Positions 37,634 to 49,104 of a stretch of DNA of 64,000 nt are shown in pieces (position 1 is the first letter of the stretch; every line of letters begins with the position of its first letter). The notes below the pieces were generated by a model. That model worked only from the letters and a program-made list of their open reading frames with translations. It was not told the DNA's origin and ran no database searches. The translations under genes were made by a program, and so were the position numbers. Source of the stretch: Argentina anserina (taxonomy: Eukaryota; Streptophyta; Magnoliopsida; Rosales; Rosaceae); contig NC_065876.1 of the NCBI RefSeq assembly GCF_933775445.1, forward strand, positions 14,260,001-14,324,000, read 5' to 3'.

Positions 37634-38701
37634 CTAGTCAAAGTCGGGAGTATCCATGGTAGCAACCGGAGGCCTAGCCTTAGAAGCAAGGGGCTCGGGT
37701 TTCATGGAGATATGGTGAGTCTCGATCTCATGGTCCTCATCCACATGATTCGATTCGGGTTGTAGAAACTTCTTGTAGGCGGAGTAAGCCTTGATCATCT
37801 CTTTGCTAGCGCGACAATCGCGATTAAAGTGCTTGAAGGAGCCACATTTGAAGCATTGAGACTTGCCATTACCGGAAATGGAGGCATTAGGAGGCGCACG
37901 GCCTCCTTAGAGTTTGGGACGGGGACGGCCTCCCCCGGAGGGTGCGGCGCCGCCACCATCACGGGTCCAAGTATTGGACCGAGGTCGAGATCGGCCTTGT
38001 TGCCTCCCACCACGAGAGTTGTTATTTTGGTGCTGATATGGAGCGTTCCTTGATTGATTCTTTTGCTTAGGAGCTTTCCCATAGTTAGACTGTGGCGTAG
38101 AAATTCTTTTAGTGCCAACAGGTCTATTGTTGTTGTTGAGGAGAATCTCAGAATGTCTCTCCTTCTTAGCCAAGAGTGCCATTAAGTCGGCAAAAGACCG
38201 GATCTTCCATTCCTCTACATGAGTGCGGTACGTATGAGCTTGAACCTCATAGTTGATTGGAAACGTGTCCAATATCTTATTGAGAAGATCTAGGTCGGTC
38301 TTGATGACACCAACGGTGCCAAGATCGGATTGCAAGCATAGCATATCCTGATTGAAATCATCCACTCTCTTATAGTCCAATAGACGGATGTTATCCCATC
38401 TAACGGTCAATTCAGGAAGAAGCTTATCATGAACGTTGTTGTACCGCAAGCGTAGTTTGTCCCATAATTCTTTAGGATCTTTTACGTTCAAGTATTGCCT
38501 CTTGAGAGTTGCATGGATGTGACGTCTCATGAAGATGAGAGTCTGAGTCTTAGCCATGGGTGGGAAATCAGCAGGAGGGTCGGCAAACATGCCTTCAATC
38601 CCTCGGCTCTCAAAAGCGAGTTCCATGTCGGAAACCCAGCGGTGGTATTCCTTTCCTTCTAGATCAAGAAGGCCAAATTCCGGTCGAGATAGCGATGACA
38701 T
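37634..38701 (-). pseudogene. Copia gag with CCHC zinc knuckle, one in-frame stop
   Basis: ATG at 38699-38701 opens MSSLSRPEF, followed by the copia Gag block (E-Y-x-x-W-V-x-D-M-E, T-L-K-R-Q-Y, D-P-K-E-L-W-D-K-L), a Gly/Arg/Asn-rich basic tail and the zinc knuckle C-F-K-C-G-S-F-K-H-F-N-R-D-C, ending at TAG 37634-37636. A TAA near 37907 interrupts it before the knuckle; the frame resumes directly. Gag forms the particle and binds RNA; this copy would give a protein lacking the knuckle. Its ATG follows the same TTTTGTAG as pol. Confidence 0.92.
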
Positions 38702-39415
38702 CTACAAAACGAATACGGAATCGATTAGATTCAAGTATAATAGGAATTAGAAGGGGTGACGTATATGGTCACAAGAAAAATCGATGCAAGCGGCGATACT
38801 CATGATCGCACCCAAAACAGCGGTGCACTCAGGCGACCACACGAAAATCGATTAACTTCCCTTTCAAAACAATCGTGACTCCCCCAGGACCGTCACACAG
38901 AAAACATCGACCAAGAGGGGAAACCCATCCCTCTATAGTCTCATCGGCGTTATAAGAAAGGCCGGAATTAAGACAAGAAGAAGGCTAATAGCGCCCGATA
39001 TAATATATCTATACGTTCAAAAGCGGGAACGTTTATGAAAAATTTACCTTTGAAGGTTTGTAGTATACGGGAGTAGCTTCTCTTGAGCGAAGTCCTTGCT
39101 TGTGAATTTCACGTCTCTTGCGTGAATATGCGGGAGGAGCAATTTTGAAGGCTTTGATGCGGGGACTTGCGGGGCAAAAAGATGTTTTTGCGGAGCGAAT
39201 GCGGAGGAGACCCTGCGGTGCTGCGGGGCTGCGTGCAGGGGCTGCGGGGCTGCGTGCAGGGGCTGCAGGGGGGGTTGCGGCAGGGGCTGCAGGGGGTGCG
39301 GCGGCGAGTAGTGCGACGACGAGCGATGCGGCGGCGGCCGGCGGAGAAAAGAGAAGAGAAGAAAAAAAATAGGGCTCTAAAAGTTCAGGGTTTTAGGGCA
39401 AAGTGCGTGATAACG
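38702..39415 (-). promoter_or_regulatory. 5' leader of the copia element, with a candidate leader intron
   Basis: Lies between the 5' LTR and gag. A donor-like CAAAG/GTAAAT is at 39047/39048 and an acceptor-like TTTTGTAG/ATG at 38702/38701, outlining a 346-bp candidate intron. The LTR-proximal part (39200-39345) is GC-rich with a tandem ~21-bp CTGCGGGG-type repeat. Directly after the 5' LTR, TTATCACGCAC is only a loose match to a tRNA-Met primer site. Splicing is inferred. Confidence 0.5.
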
Positions 39416-39599
39416 TGATGCATGATGAAATAATTGTGTATTATTGAATGATATGGTGACCTATATATAGGCATTACAAAACCACAATCCCGTAGGATTC
39501 AGAGTCCTAATCTATTACGGAGATGCTAATCTATCTTCTAACATGAAACCTATTTGGCTAAGATACACATAAGGGTAGAATAGTAATTCTCCCGGAACA
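39416..39599 (-). repeat. 5' LTR of the copia element (184 bp)
   Basis: Differs from the 3' LTR at four positions. Same TG...CA termini in element orientation. Target duplication CTATC at 39600-39604. Transcription would start here, from the CTATATATAG TATA-like motif, toward lower coordinates. Confidence 0.97.
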
Positions 39600-39604
39600 C
39601 TATC

Positions 39605-41449
39605 TAAATTTTTTTTTATAAACTTCAGTCTGATCTAAAAAACAAACTTGTTCATTAGAAACTAAAATATTACATGTTACTTCTAATCTTTTGTTAGTTG
39701 CATAATATCAAGGATGAAATGTATCACTTTTATTATGAATATAGGGAACGAGTGAAAGAGTACATTAATTTGAGAATATAGTTTGTGTGATTAGTATGTA
39801 TTTTTCAGTTGTGTATAATAAATAAATTTAAAGTATAGTTTGAAAGTAATTAATGATAGTAGCTTGGTTTGATATATAAATTAGATTATGAGCATTTTAA
39901 GAAACTAGAAAGGCCTAAATAACATTTGAGTTATCTGTAAAAGTAAATTTGAGGTATACTAAATAAGAAAGTCTAACTACTTTTTTGGAGGTATAAATAG
40001 AAGCTCCATATTTGAATAAGAGCTTAAGAGTAAAAAAAAAAAAAGATGCATATAAATTTAAGAAAATGAAACAGAAGAAATAAAGTGATGAGAGTTTACT
40101 AAAAACATGTTGTTAGAAACATATATTTTAGTTGGATGCAACCACAACTCAACACGTGCATTGGTAATACAAGACACTGATGAGATACATCTTACAAGAT
40201 GCTGATGAGAAGTGTCTATGGTAACTTATGTTTTACGCTTTGTCTTGCGGTGCTTAAAGAACAACAAGTATGAGATAATTTGAAACACCTAAAAGATTTG
40301 AAGCTAAAAAAACTATGGTTATAATTTTTTTATATATGTGTTTTATGTGTATGTGGATATGTGATGAAGTGTGATGGTTTCAAAAATTACTTCCTATCTA
40401 TGTATAGGAAAACAATTCACGTCTAGGATATATATGAGAAGATTGATAATTATTAAGGTCATATGATTACAATTGTACTTAAACTGAATTTTAATGTGTT
40501 TAACAATATTCCTTGGAGATTGATATTTGGAAATCCAAGCAAACATAACTTAATTAACCTTAAACTGTCAACAACAATATGGAGGTTAAATGATAAGACA
40601 TTTGGCTACATATGACTAATGATAATTAACAAATTTGATTGATTCTATAACATGATTGCAAGAAATTTATGTAAGCATCTTAAGACATTTAAGTGCCAAT
40701 TCATCCATAATGATATAATGTCATTCATCATATCAACTAATCAACCTTTCTCATGTATGTAATCCGTTCAGATTGTGTAGTACAAATAGTTGAAAATTCT
40801 ATCACAGATCATTAAGTTGTGAAATAAATTAGGCCATATGCCACTCACAGCGTTAATACTTGTACTTCCACTTGTTTCATTTTTTACGAATCATGTACAT
40901 AATATTTTTCAATCAACAATGGCCCATCTTTTTACACGAATCATGTACACAAAATATTACACTTTTTAAGCCATTAGATTAACTAAATTTAACGGTCTTT
41001 ATTAACTTCTAGAATGATGTGGCAATTGACTTGGAATTATGTATCTTTTTTGTCAACTAAAATTAAAATATATCCATTGTTTTTTAAATAAAAATAAAAA
41101 TAAAAAGTACACAATAATACAATGAGATGAACAACAAAACAATTTTATGCTTTTGAGGATTACGGTTTAGGCGGTGAAGATAGCAAACACAAATGACATG
41201 AGTTTGAATTGACTGGAACTAAAATTTAGCGTTTATAAGTATAGTTGGTGATAGTGGTGGTGCGTTAAATAAACAAGAAGACTTGAATTTGATAGTGTGA
41301 CAGTTACAACTGGGTGGAAATTGATCATAGTTTATGTGAGATATCGTGACCTAGAATTGTTGTAGCCTTGTAGGATATAATACCTATTGGGTTCTTACTC
41401 ATCCTGGGTGGTAATTATTGCCAGAATTTATAACTAAAAATACTACGAG
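39605..41449. other. AT-rich intergenic region right of the copia element
   Basis: No gene seen on either strand. Long AT-rich stretch without recognisable domains, RNA genes or clear repeats. Confidence 0.55.
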
Positions 41450-41902
41450 GATGTGAACGAAATGAAGTTCATCTTTAAATTCTTTATTATAGAAGATGAA
41501 AACATCAAATCTCTTAAAAAATGCCTCAACTCCAACAACTCATCTATTCAATTGTATAAAATAAAATGTAAATGTGTATAATTAAATGAAAATCAAATTG
41601 AATCTCATAAAGTCATAATTTATACCAAGACCAAAGAAAAGTGATAACTCATTCTTTTTTCTAGGTTATTTTTTAGGATGGAGAGTGAAATTTTTTTCAG
41701 TAAGAAATAAAATTTAGAAATTGTTTTCAAAATTATACAGATTTTGAAAATCTACAAATCTAGAGATTTTATTTCTCTCTTTTCCCACTTTCTCTATTAT
41801 AGAGGACGATTTAAATGAGCTGTTGGAGTTAAAAATTGATGTTTTTTTCTCTCTCTATAATAGAGATTATTTAGGGTTTTAGAGGAGCTGTTAGAGATGA
41901 TC
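41450..41902. mobile_element. MITE copy 1 (same family as 57922-58559), left end eroded
   Basis: From CTTTATTATAG near 41487, through AACTCCAACAACTC, AGGATGGAGAGTG, AAATTATACAGA and TTTTGAAAA, to GTTAGAGATGATC at 41902, this stretch parallels the element at 57.9-58.6 kb block by block, with a deletion in the middle. The right terminus is clear; the left terminal repeat is degraded, so its start is approximate. No coding capacity. Confidence 0.7.
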
Positions 41903-44900
41903 TGATACAATTAATAGACTACGATCGAATTAGAAAGAAGAATGCGACTAGCCTAAAAAAATTGCATCGTTTAAAAATCTCATATCATCTGATATAGTTT
42001 TGATTTTGATTTTTCTTCTAGAGAAGATGATGCTCTTTTTTAATCTTTTTCTGTTTTGATATTTATTTTTAGAAAAGTTCTTTTTACATTTTCTAGTTGA
42101 TGATTTTCATTTTAATTCCATGTCATTTCCACATCATGAGGAAATGTAATCAAGACCATTAAATTTAGTTAGATCTTATGACTCAAAAGAAGTGTATAAA
42201 CTTGTATTATAAGGTGTCCCTTGATCTAGAACCAATTTATATACACATTTACAACACTTTAATCATGTAATGAATATTTTGAATTCAAGTAAAGTTAAAA
42301 TAGAGAGAACAAACGTCTATGTCTTTATAAAGTGGTTAGCAAAAATTGACTTTTAAACTATTGTTTACTGAAATTTAACTAAAATATAACTAGTATGGCT
42401 AAAGATGCTCTCACTATTCTTCTTTCTCGAATATACTATCGTCATGACCTCCTATCCATGCTTAGACAATGACATCATCCAGAAACGAGGCAACGAGGCT
42501 AACAGTCTCGTTGGCGATTGTTTGAAATGTGTAATTAGATGACAGAATCTGGAAAACCAACATCAGCAAAGTGGCTACGTTAAGAAACAAACCCCGGACA
42601 AGTATCTCTCAGACTACAGCTATAGAACTGCATTTAGTTCAACTCAAAGCTGGTTCTAATTTAGTATATACTATTTTTGAATTGGGGAGTTACTGTTCAT
42701 GACTTTTATGCCCATGCTTGGCTGGTAATTCCCATCTGTGCCTTGTGTTCCACGCGTTCTTTCACGTCTCTTTAATTGCTTTGTTTTTTCTTTTCTTTTC
42801 ACAACAGACTGAGGGAGGGAGAGCAAATGATACCAGAGACTTTGTTGGCCAAAGAGAGATGGAGGTCGTAGGGCGAGAGAAGAAGTGGTGTTTCTGCGGG
42901 TATGTAATCTTATGCTGGGCTTTTGATTTTTATTTTTTATTTTTTATTTTTTATCCTTTTGCTATGGGTAATTGGGTTTTTATTATAGGTTTGTTCTTGC
43001 TTATTTTTGGGTAGTTGATGATGAATTGATTGGATGATGGGAAGAGGGGTTGATTTAAACCTATTGGTGTTGGGGATTCTTGCATAATCTTCACATTGAA
43101 AGTTCTTGCAAGATCTCCAAAGTGATGTAGGTGATTTTTGTGAGAGGTGCCTTACTTACCCTTTTTTTTTAGAGAACTTGTTTCTCTTTCAATTGAGACT
43201 GTAGTTGGAAAATGGTTTTAACGTTTTAGTGATGCAAGGGTTTAGAATCGTGAAGAAGCTACAAGAAGGAAATTGATTTTGATTTTCTGGATTAATGAGG
43301 AAAGAAGAACAAAAGGTTTGATGATTCGTTATTTGTGTTTGTGTTAGTAGAATTTTTATTCAGTTTCTGTGAAAGGTCAAATTTTGGTTGGTCTTTGGCA
43401 ATAGTCATCTTTGCTTGATACTCTATGATTCCTAAGTGATGTGATTGTCTTTCTTGCTTTGACACAATGTAACAGAGTCTTTATGCAATAAGTCATGTAA
43501 ATGTTGGAAGTTATCTGGAGTTACATGTTATCGACCTTGAATCCAATCTTTATGAAGAAAACGAGAATTTTTAAATGTGGCAGTTTGTCCGATCGGTTAA
43601 TATATATTTAAGTGGGGAATGTTAAACACCAAACATTGAGCTTAAGTTGATATGGACATGATTTTGAAAGGGTAGTCCTAATTTCTAATAAAGACTATAA
43701 AACTTTGTTTTAAGGAAACAAAATACAACTTCTGATTTAACAATTTGGTTTGAGTTCTCTTTTCTTCTTTTGTTTATAATGTATTATTTCATAAAAATGG
43801 TGTAGCTTCAGTGGATGCAAAACTTCCGATATTTGGAGGTAGCTTCAATGAATTCAGAGTAGAGATAACTAAGAATAAAAATGATTAGGAGGCTTTAGCT
43901 ATGTTAGAAGTTGCAGGTGCCATTGTAGCAAAATGCTTTTTTTTTAAGCGGTCTCCTACTTCTGACTTTGCTTTCTGGTGGCATGAAATAGGCAAAATAA
44001 AAGAAATCTGGCAAAAACAATGAATAGGCAAAGAGGGTTGATTCTGAGTTTGACATTAACACTTTTAGAACTGCCAACTATAATTGATTTAAGACTACAT
44101 AGTAGATCAGTAGTCGATGATACTGAAATGGTGATCCTAACGATTATTGGTTTATATCATGAATGTCAAATAATACAGTTTTTATTGGTGCCGTATACGC
44201 ATGCCTATTGTTTGCTTGAATTTGCGAAACCTATTGCACATATTGCCTATGCAATAGTGTGTACAACTTGGAAAAATAAATTAGCTTTTGACATTGAAAA
44301 TGCATAGGAAAAAGAAGGGTTTAATAGGTACAAGGCTGGGGAATTTTAGAACACTGAAAGGACAATATCAACTAACACTTACCGTCTCCTTTTAGCATAA
44401 ATTCTAAATAATTCTAATCCGCATTCTTACCTTATTGCTAATTATTCTTAGTTTCTTACTAAACAGGATAACAAATGAAGTCGGATCATCATCATTAACA
44501 CCAACTAAGCAACAACAACGTAAACAGAAAGATGATTGAGCACTCTTCACATAAATTATCTTTTCTTGAACAACTTCTATTGGCGAAAATGTACCAAAGA
44601 AATGTCAGATAACATAGTTGCTCCTTTGGAATCTTTATGCATCATCATATGGGAGAGTGAAACTCCAGATCAGGCTCTAGCTTATAGCACGGTTATGTTT
44701 TTGCCAAGTATAGTGTGCAATGAAATGTAACTTTGATTGGAGAAGCTATCACTTCAATAGCAATTTTGTATTAGCTTCAATCACATCTTCATATAATTAT
44801 ACCGGTAGTTTCCCATCTACGCAAAACTTTGTTCAGTTTAGGTATAAGCACCTTAAACACATCTTTTAAGACTTGATACCTTATAGTACTAAAATTAGGT

Positions 44901-44923
44901 GTGTAATATACAGAAGTTTTTGG
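41903..44923. other. Intergenic region with one possible orphan exon
   Basis: At 42801-42902 a pyrimidine tract and CAACAG are followed by purine-rich sequence, an ATG at 42860 (M-E-V-V-G-R-E-K-K-W-C-F-C) and a donor-like CGG/GTATGT. It looks like a first coding exon, but no matching downstream exon was recognised. Frames at 44020-44307 and 44536-44730 match nothing known. Confidence 0.35.
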
Positions 44924-45263
44924 CTACGGAGGTCCAGATTTGCCGTTTCCGGCGACGGCAGGCCGTAACGACAGGGTGGACCACGACAACCACACTACCC
45001 ACCTCCCAGTCAGTGATCATGTTTGTGCCAACCAGAGCTCTACCGGCGACCCATGGCGGTCGGAATCTGCAAAAAAAAAAAAACGAGTTTATGGGCAGAT
45101 TCCGGCGATTTCGCCATTCCGGCCGCCGAGGATCGCCGATGGAGCTTCAATCGGCACAAATGGGGTCGCCGGGAGGGGGGAGCACGGCTAGCACCATCCG
45201 CATCGTCGTTGCGCGTCGCCAGTGGTCGGAATGGCCGAATCCGGATGGTCTGGACCTCCGGAG
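44924..45263. mobile_element. GC-rich ~340-bp block with 15-bp terminal inverted repeats
   Basis: Starts CTACGGAGGTCCAGA (44924-44938) and ends with the near-perfect reverse complement TCTGGACCTCCGGAG (45249-45263), matching 14 of 15. The interior is GC-rich (CCGGCG, CGCCG) and contrasts with AT-rich flanks. Overlapping open frames inside have no domain. No target duplication was recognised. Possibly a non-autonomous DNA transposon. Confidence 0.4.
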
Positions 45264-45307
45264 TTGAGAAAATATATATATATATATAATATATATATAT
45301 ATATATA

Positions 45308-45735
45308 CAGTCCCTATCCAGAGTGAAGCTTCATTCTGAAATTTCAGAGTGAAGTTCCAATTTTGGCACACTTTTCGGTCAATTTGTTTCACCATAACGA
45401 TTCAATATTTAGGTATGTTATTCAAGATCATCTCTATAAAGTTTCATCTAATTTGATAATGATTTGAGCTTTCAAAATTGAGATTTAGACGAATGGTTCA
45501 CGTTGAACAGTTTTAATTCATTCATTGATTTAATCTAATTTCAATACCTTAACGATGTCCGAATTAGATGAAATTTTGTATAGATGATCTTGAATAGCAT
45601 ACATAAATATTGAATCGCTTATGTTGAAAAAATTTGACCGAAAAGTTTGCCAAAATTGGAACTTCACTCTGAAATTTCAGAGCGAAGCTTCACTCTGAAA
45701 TTTCAGAGCGAAGCTTCACTCTGGATAGAGACTCT
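45308..45735. mobile_element. Foldback (long inverted repeat) element, ~428 bp
   Basis: Left arm starts CAGTCCCTATCCAGAGTGAAG; right arm ends with the reverse complement, CTCTGGATAGAGAC. The match runs inward for roughly 150 bp per arm (CCAATTTTGGCA/TGCCAAAATTGG, ATTCAATATTTA/TAAATATTGAAT, GATCATCTCTATA/TATAGATGATC). The arms contain the perfect palindrome CTCTGAAATTTCAGAG, duplicated on the right in a 26-bp tandem unit (45665-45716). The left flank is an (AT)n tract at 45271-45306. No coding. Confidence 0.8.
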
Positions 45736-45904
45736 GAAATTTCACACTCTTGCTTCCCAAAGACCGTGAATTTAAGAATTCAGGAAGTTGAACTCCACAT
45801 TCCTTAACCTATCTCAGATTGTTAATAATCTACAGTTGAAAACAAGAGATCGGATACAGCCATCCGGCACCACCCTTATACCATTTCCACACAAATTTGT
45901 ATGA

Positions 45905-46104
45905 TTATATTCTAATTTAGCAACACAAACCAGCAGCAAAGCGCAGACAAGCTATCTAGTTTTGACATCTTCAAAAGCCAATTTATTATGGAGAGTTCAC
46001 GGTTTATATTCTAATTTAGCAACACAAACCCACAGCAAAGCGCGGGCAAGCTATCTAGTTTTGACATATTCAAAAGCCAATTTATTATGGAGAGAGTTCA
46101 CGGT
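45905..46104. repeat. Tandem duplication, 99-bp unit
   Basis: Two head-to-tail copies starting TTATATTCTAATTTAGCAAC at 45905 and 46004, differing at a few positions and by a 2-bp insertion (GAGAG versus GAGAGAG). A recent local duplication without coding sense. Confidence 0.9.
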
Positions 46105-46655
46105 TTCAAACATCTCGACTCTTCCTGCATACTCTCTTTCTTGTAACTCTTATATGTATGTAGCGGAGATGCATTATATGAACAAGAAACCTATCACCCT
46201 AAAACGAAGAGATCCAGTAACCCAGTTAATCTGAAAACCAAAATGATCTCATGATTAGTAAACGACCATGAGTAATGAGTAAAAGTAAAATTTGGAGCCT
46301 ATAAGCCTACAAAGCCACCGCTCGAGGGAAACAAAGGGACTTTGACCATGCCACTAATGAGTGAATAACTGAATTAGCCAAAGCATGTTAGAATGGGATT
46401 ATGGAAGCTGTAGGTATCCGGGAGAATCAAGTGAAAACCAGGTCATTACCAACACAGCAACAAGTTACAGATAACATAACATTTTAGTGATAGGACTAAT
46501 AAGTAGGCTCAAATCATTTATGAGAACATTTACATTGTAGTAACTCTATGTCGATCAAATTCGTGCTACCAAAAGCCCAGTGACTGATGTGGACAATTGC
46601 GTAGATCAAAGCTCAATGCTTTCCTCATGTCAAAAGCACACACAGCAACTTTGGA

Positions 46656-49104
46656 CTATAGAGTAGAGGAATTTCTGGAGTTGTGCATCTTCTCATCTTG
46701 GGAAGTCGCAGGAGGCAATGACGTGGATGAGACAACTGCATGATAAGATGACGAAGCAAGTTGCGCCATAGCTGGAATTGCACCACCTGTATTTTTTTAA
46801 TGAAATTACTGCCATATAGTCGTGAAAAATGATGAATGGAAACACATATCATCTCCCATTCAACATGTATAATTAAATCGGATAGCAGAACACATGGGCC
46901 TGATATGATGGCGAATTCACATGTTTTTAACCTTGAGCTACTACTCACACTTCTACTCTTTCGCAGGCTAGAGTAAGGACTGAAGCAAGTAAACTGTGAC
47001 CTCAATGTTACCATCATAATCTCAAACTCGAATTTTATTGATCACATAAAAATACTTCTTAACCAACCTTCACACACATAGGTGAAGACTGAAAACTAGA
47101 TAAAGACACACCAGACATTGACAACTAACCTGCCAAACCAGCACAAGCAGAAGAGAATACAATCACAGGGGGAGCCTTCAGTTGAAAAAGAAGATTAATG
47201 TCATTCACTGTATAAAGTACTGGTAAAAATTTAGAGCATACTAATAAAACAAAATAAAATAAAAATGAAAATCAGAAAGCACATAAACCGGCCTCTATGG
47301 CTTCGGGGCTTGTACAAAGATGACATATCCATGCATGGAGATATCCAAAATAGAATTCATCCTCTAACTCAGCTAGAATACATGCTAGTGAAAGTATAAT
47401 CGATTGTCACTCCTTTTCAGCAATAAAGGCTTGGGAAAAACTAAGTTGTCACTCTTCTTTTTGCGAGTTTTATTCGGTGTAGAAATCTGCTACCCTGGTT
47501 TAAAATGGACAAGAAATTATAGAAGGCCTTACCAATTAATATTACTCTCAGTTCAAAATTGTAGAGCTTACCACTAAAGTTGATTCAGACTACAAACTTC
47601 AGTACCTCCAAGTAACGTTATTTACTATAATATTAACTTCGATCCTTGGCATATAGCTCTAAGCTTTATCAAGGAAATCAGAAATTTTCATGTGGGTACA
47701 CAAAGTTTCAACCTTACATGTCTTTTTTTTTTCTCCTAGGCTTTCAAATTACCAATTTACATGTTCAATAAATTTGTTTCAGTTTCCTGTTTTGATATCT
47801 ATGAAAAGACAATTTCTTACATGAAGGACATTCTTATAATAAATGCATTGCAAAACTTACACCAATGAAAAAATGTAGCCACATAGGTCCTTTTACGCGT
47901 CTCTGAACAATAGGCATCACTGCATCCAAAAACACAATATAGATAAACTTCATTGATTAGTACTTCTGATAAATCTCACTACCAACAACTGTGAACAAGT
48001 ATCACACTAGAGTTTATGAACAATTAAATGTCATAGGTTAGAGTGCATGCATGCTCACTGAAAGACATATGTAGTATGTATCTTAGGACGACTGCAATAG
48101 ATGGAAATGTAGGAAGGCGAAATGAGAAAAAAAATGCAACTAATTTTTCAGCCAACTTGTGCAAAATTATTGTATGCAACATTCTTCATGTATTTATAAT
48201 GCATATAAGAGAGTTCCTGTTGTCCGGATAAGTTTAACCCTATTGACAATTGATTGATACATAAACAGAAGAAATTCAAGATACTTTCGTAGACGTAAGA
48301 GTAATGGGAAGATTGTATTTCACTTCTTTATGAAATATTGTCCTCAAAATTCTAAATTGCAGTACTATGTCATAAGCCATTTTCCTAATACATGAATCCC
48401 AACAACCAGTAATTTCTTAAGTGCTAGATAAGCAGTGACTAACATGTTTTCGACAGAATTTGTGATGGTTTCTAAATAATGTAATACCACGTATCACCCT
48501 TCCTGAATATAGCAACCTGAAGAAAAGTATGCTGTTGAGTTCACGAGAACCCTTATAATCGACAGCAGAGGTTCTGCATCAACTATAGATTCATCGAATA
48601 TCACTCTCCTTTCCAATACAACAGAATAGCATTATTTTGCCAATGCTCTGATATGCCATGAGCTCTTTTCCTACAAAACCTATTGATAGTTTGATACCAG
48701 GAATTATAATAAGGTAAGAAAATAACTCGTATTCCACAGCTTCTACCATCCCGAAAAGCATACAAGAACATCACAGTGTCAAACACCATGCACAAACTAC
48801 ATCAAGAAAAAGCAAGACAAGCATATATAGACTAGATTTTTTTTACCATAATTGAATCCATAAAAAGCACTTGCTGTACCGCCAACAGCAGAACCAATCT
48901 GTTTCAATGATAATCAGCAGTCCAAAAGTTCAGCGTAAGCGAAATATAAAAATTCTAAACAGCTGTATAAAAGATATATAATACCATAGAGAAGCTATCT
49001 CTGACGAGAGGTGCAACTGTCCAGGCACTAGTTTCCATCTCCTTCGAAAGCGGACAGGCGCAATGAGGACATCTAATATCAGTTTTAGAAGCCGAACCAG
49101 CCAT
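46656..49104 (-). CDS. Small conserved-looking membrane protein of unknown function, 5 exons, 135 aa
   Basis: Exons in transcript order: 48985-49104, 48847-48898, 47861-47919, 47130-47175, 46656-46786; 408 nt, in frame with GT-AG introns. The product starts M-A-G-S-A-S-K-T-D-I and has a cysteine cluster C-P-H-C-A-C-P-L at residues 12-19, which may bind metal. Then follow V-A-P-L-V-R-D-S-F-S-M, a glycine-rich segment (I-G-S-A-V-G-G-T-A-S-A-F-Y-G-F-N, ~41-56) and a long hydrophobic segment (~71-100) with G-A-P-P-V-I-V-F-S-S-A-C-A-G-L-A-G-G, and a polar Ser-rich tail. I do not recognise a named family. Every exon ends at a good splice site and the protein closes cleanly, so it is very likely real. 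The glycine-spaced helices suggest a small membrane-inserted protein; location unknown. Confidence 0.82.

Larger units (their letters stand above)
32534..39599 (-). mobile_element. Ty1/copia LTR retrotransposon, 7,066 bp, degenerate coding region
   Basis: Two 184-bp LTRs (32534-32717, 39416-39599) differ at four positions (~98% identical), and the element is flanked by the 5-bp duplication CTATC (32529-32533, 39600-39604). It reads on the minus strand: 5' LTR at the right, GC-rich leader, gag, protease/integrase, reverse transcriptase-RNase H, polypurine tract, 3' LTR at the left. The order integrase before reverse transcriptase defines copia. Near-identical LTRs indicate fairly recent insertion, yet gag and pol carry in-frame stops and integrase lacks part of its core, so it is defective or was moved in trans. 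Confidence 0.97.

Noticed and set aside
39118..39418. Ala/Gly-rich plus-strand frames at the right end of the copia element
   Set aside because: They read the GC-rich leader repeat on the strand opposite to the element.
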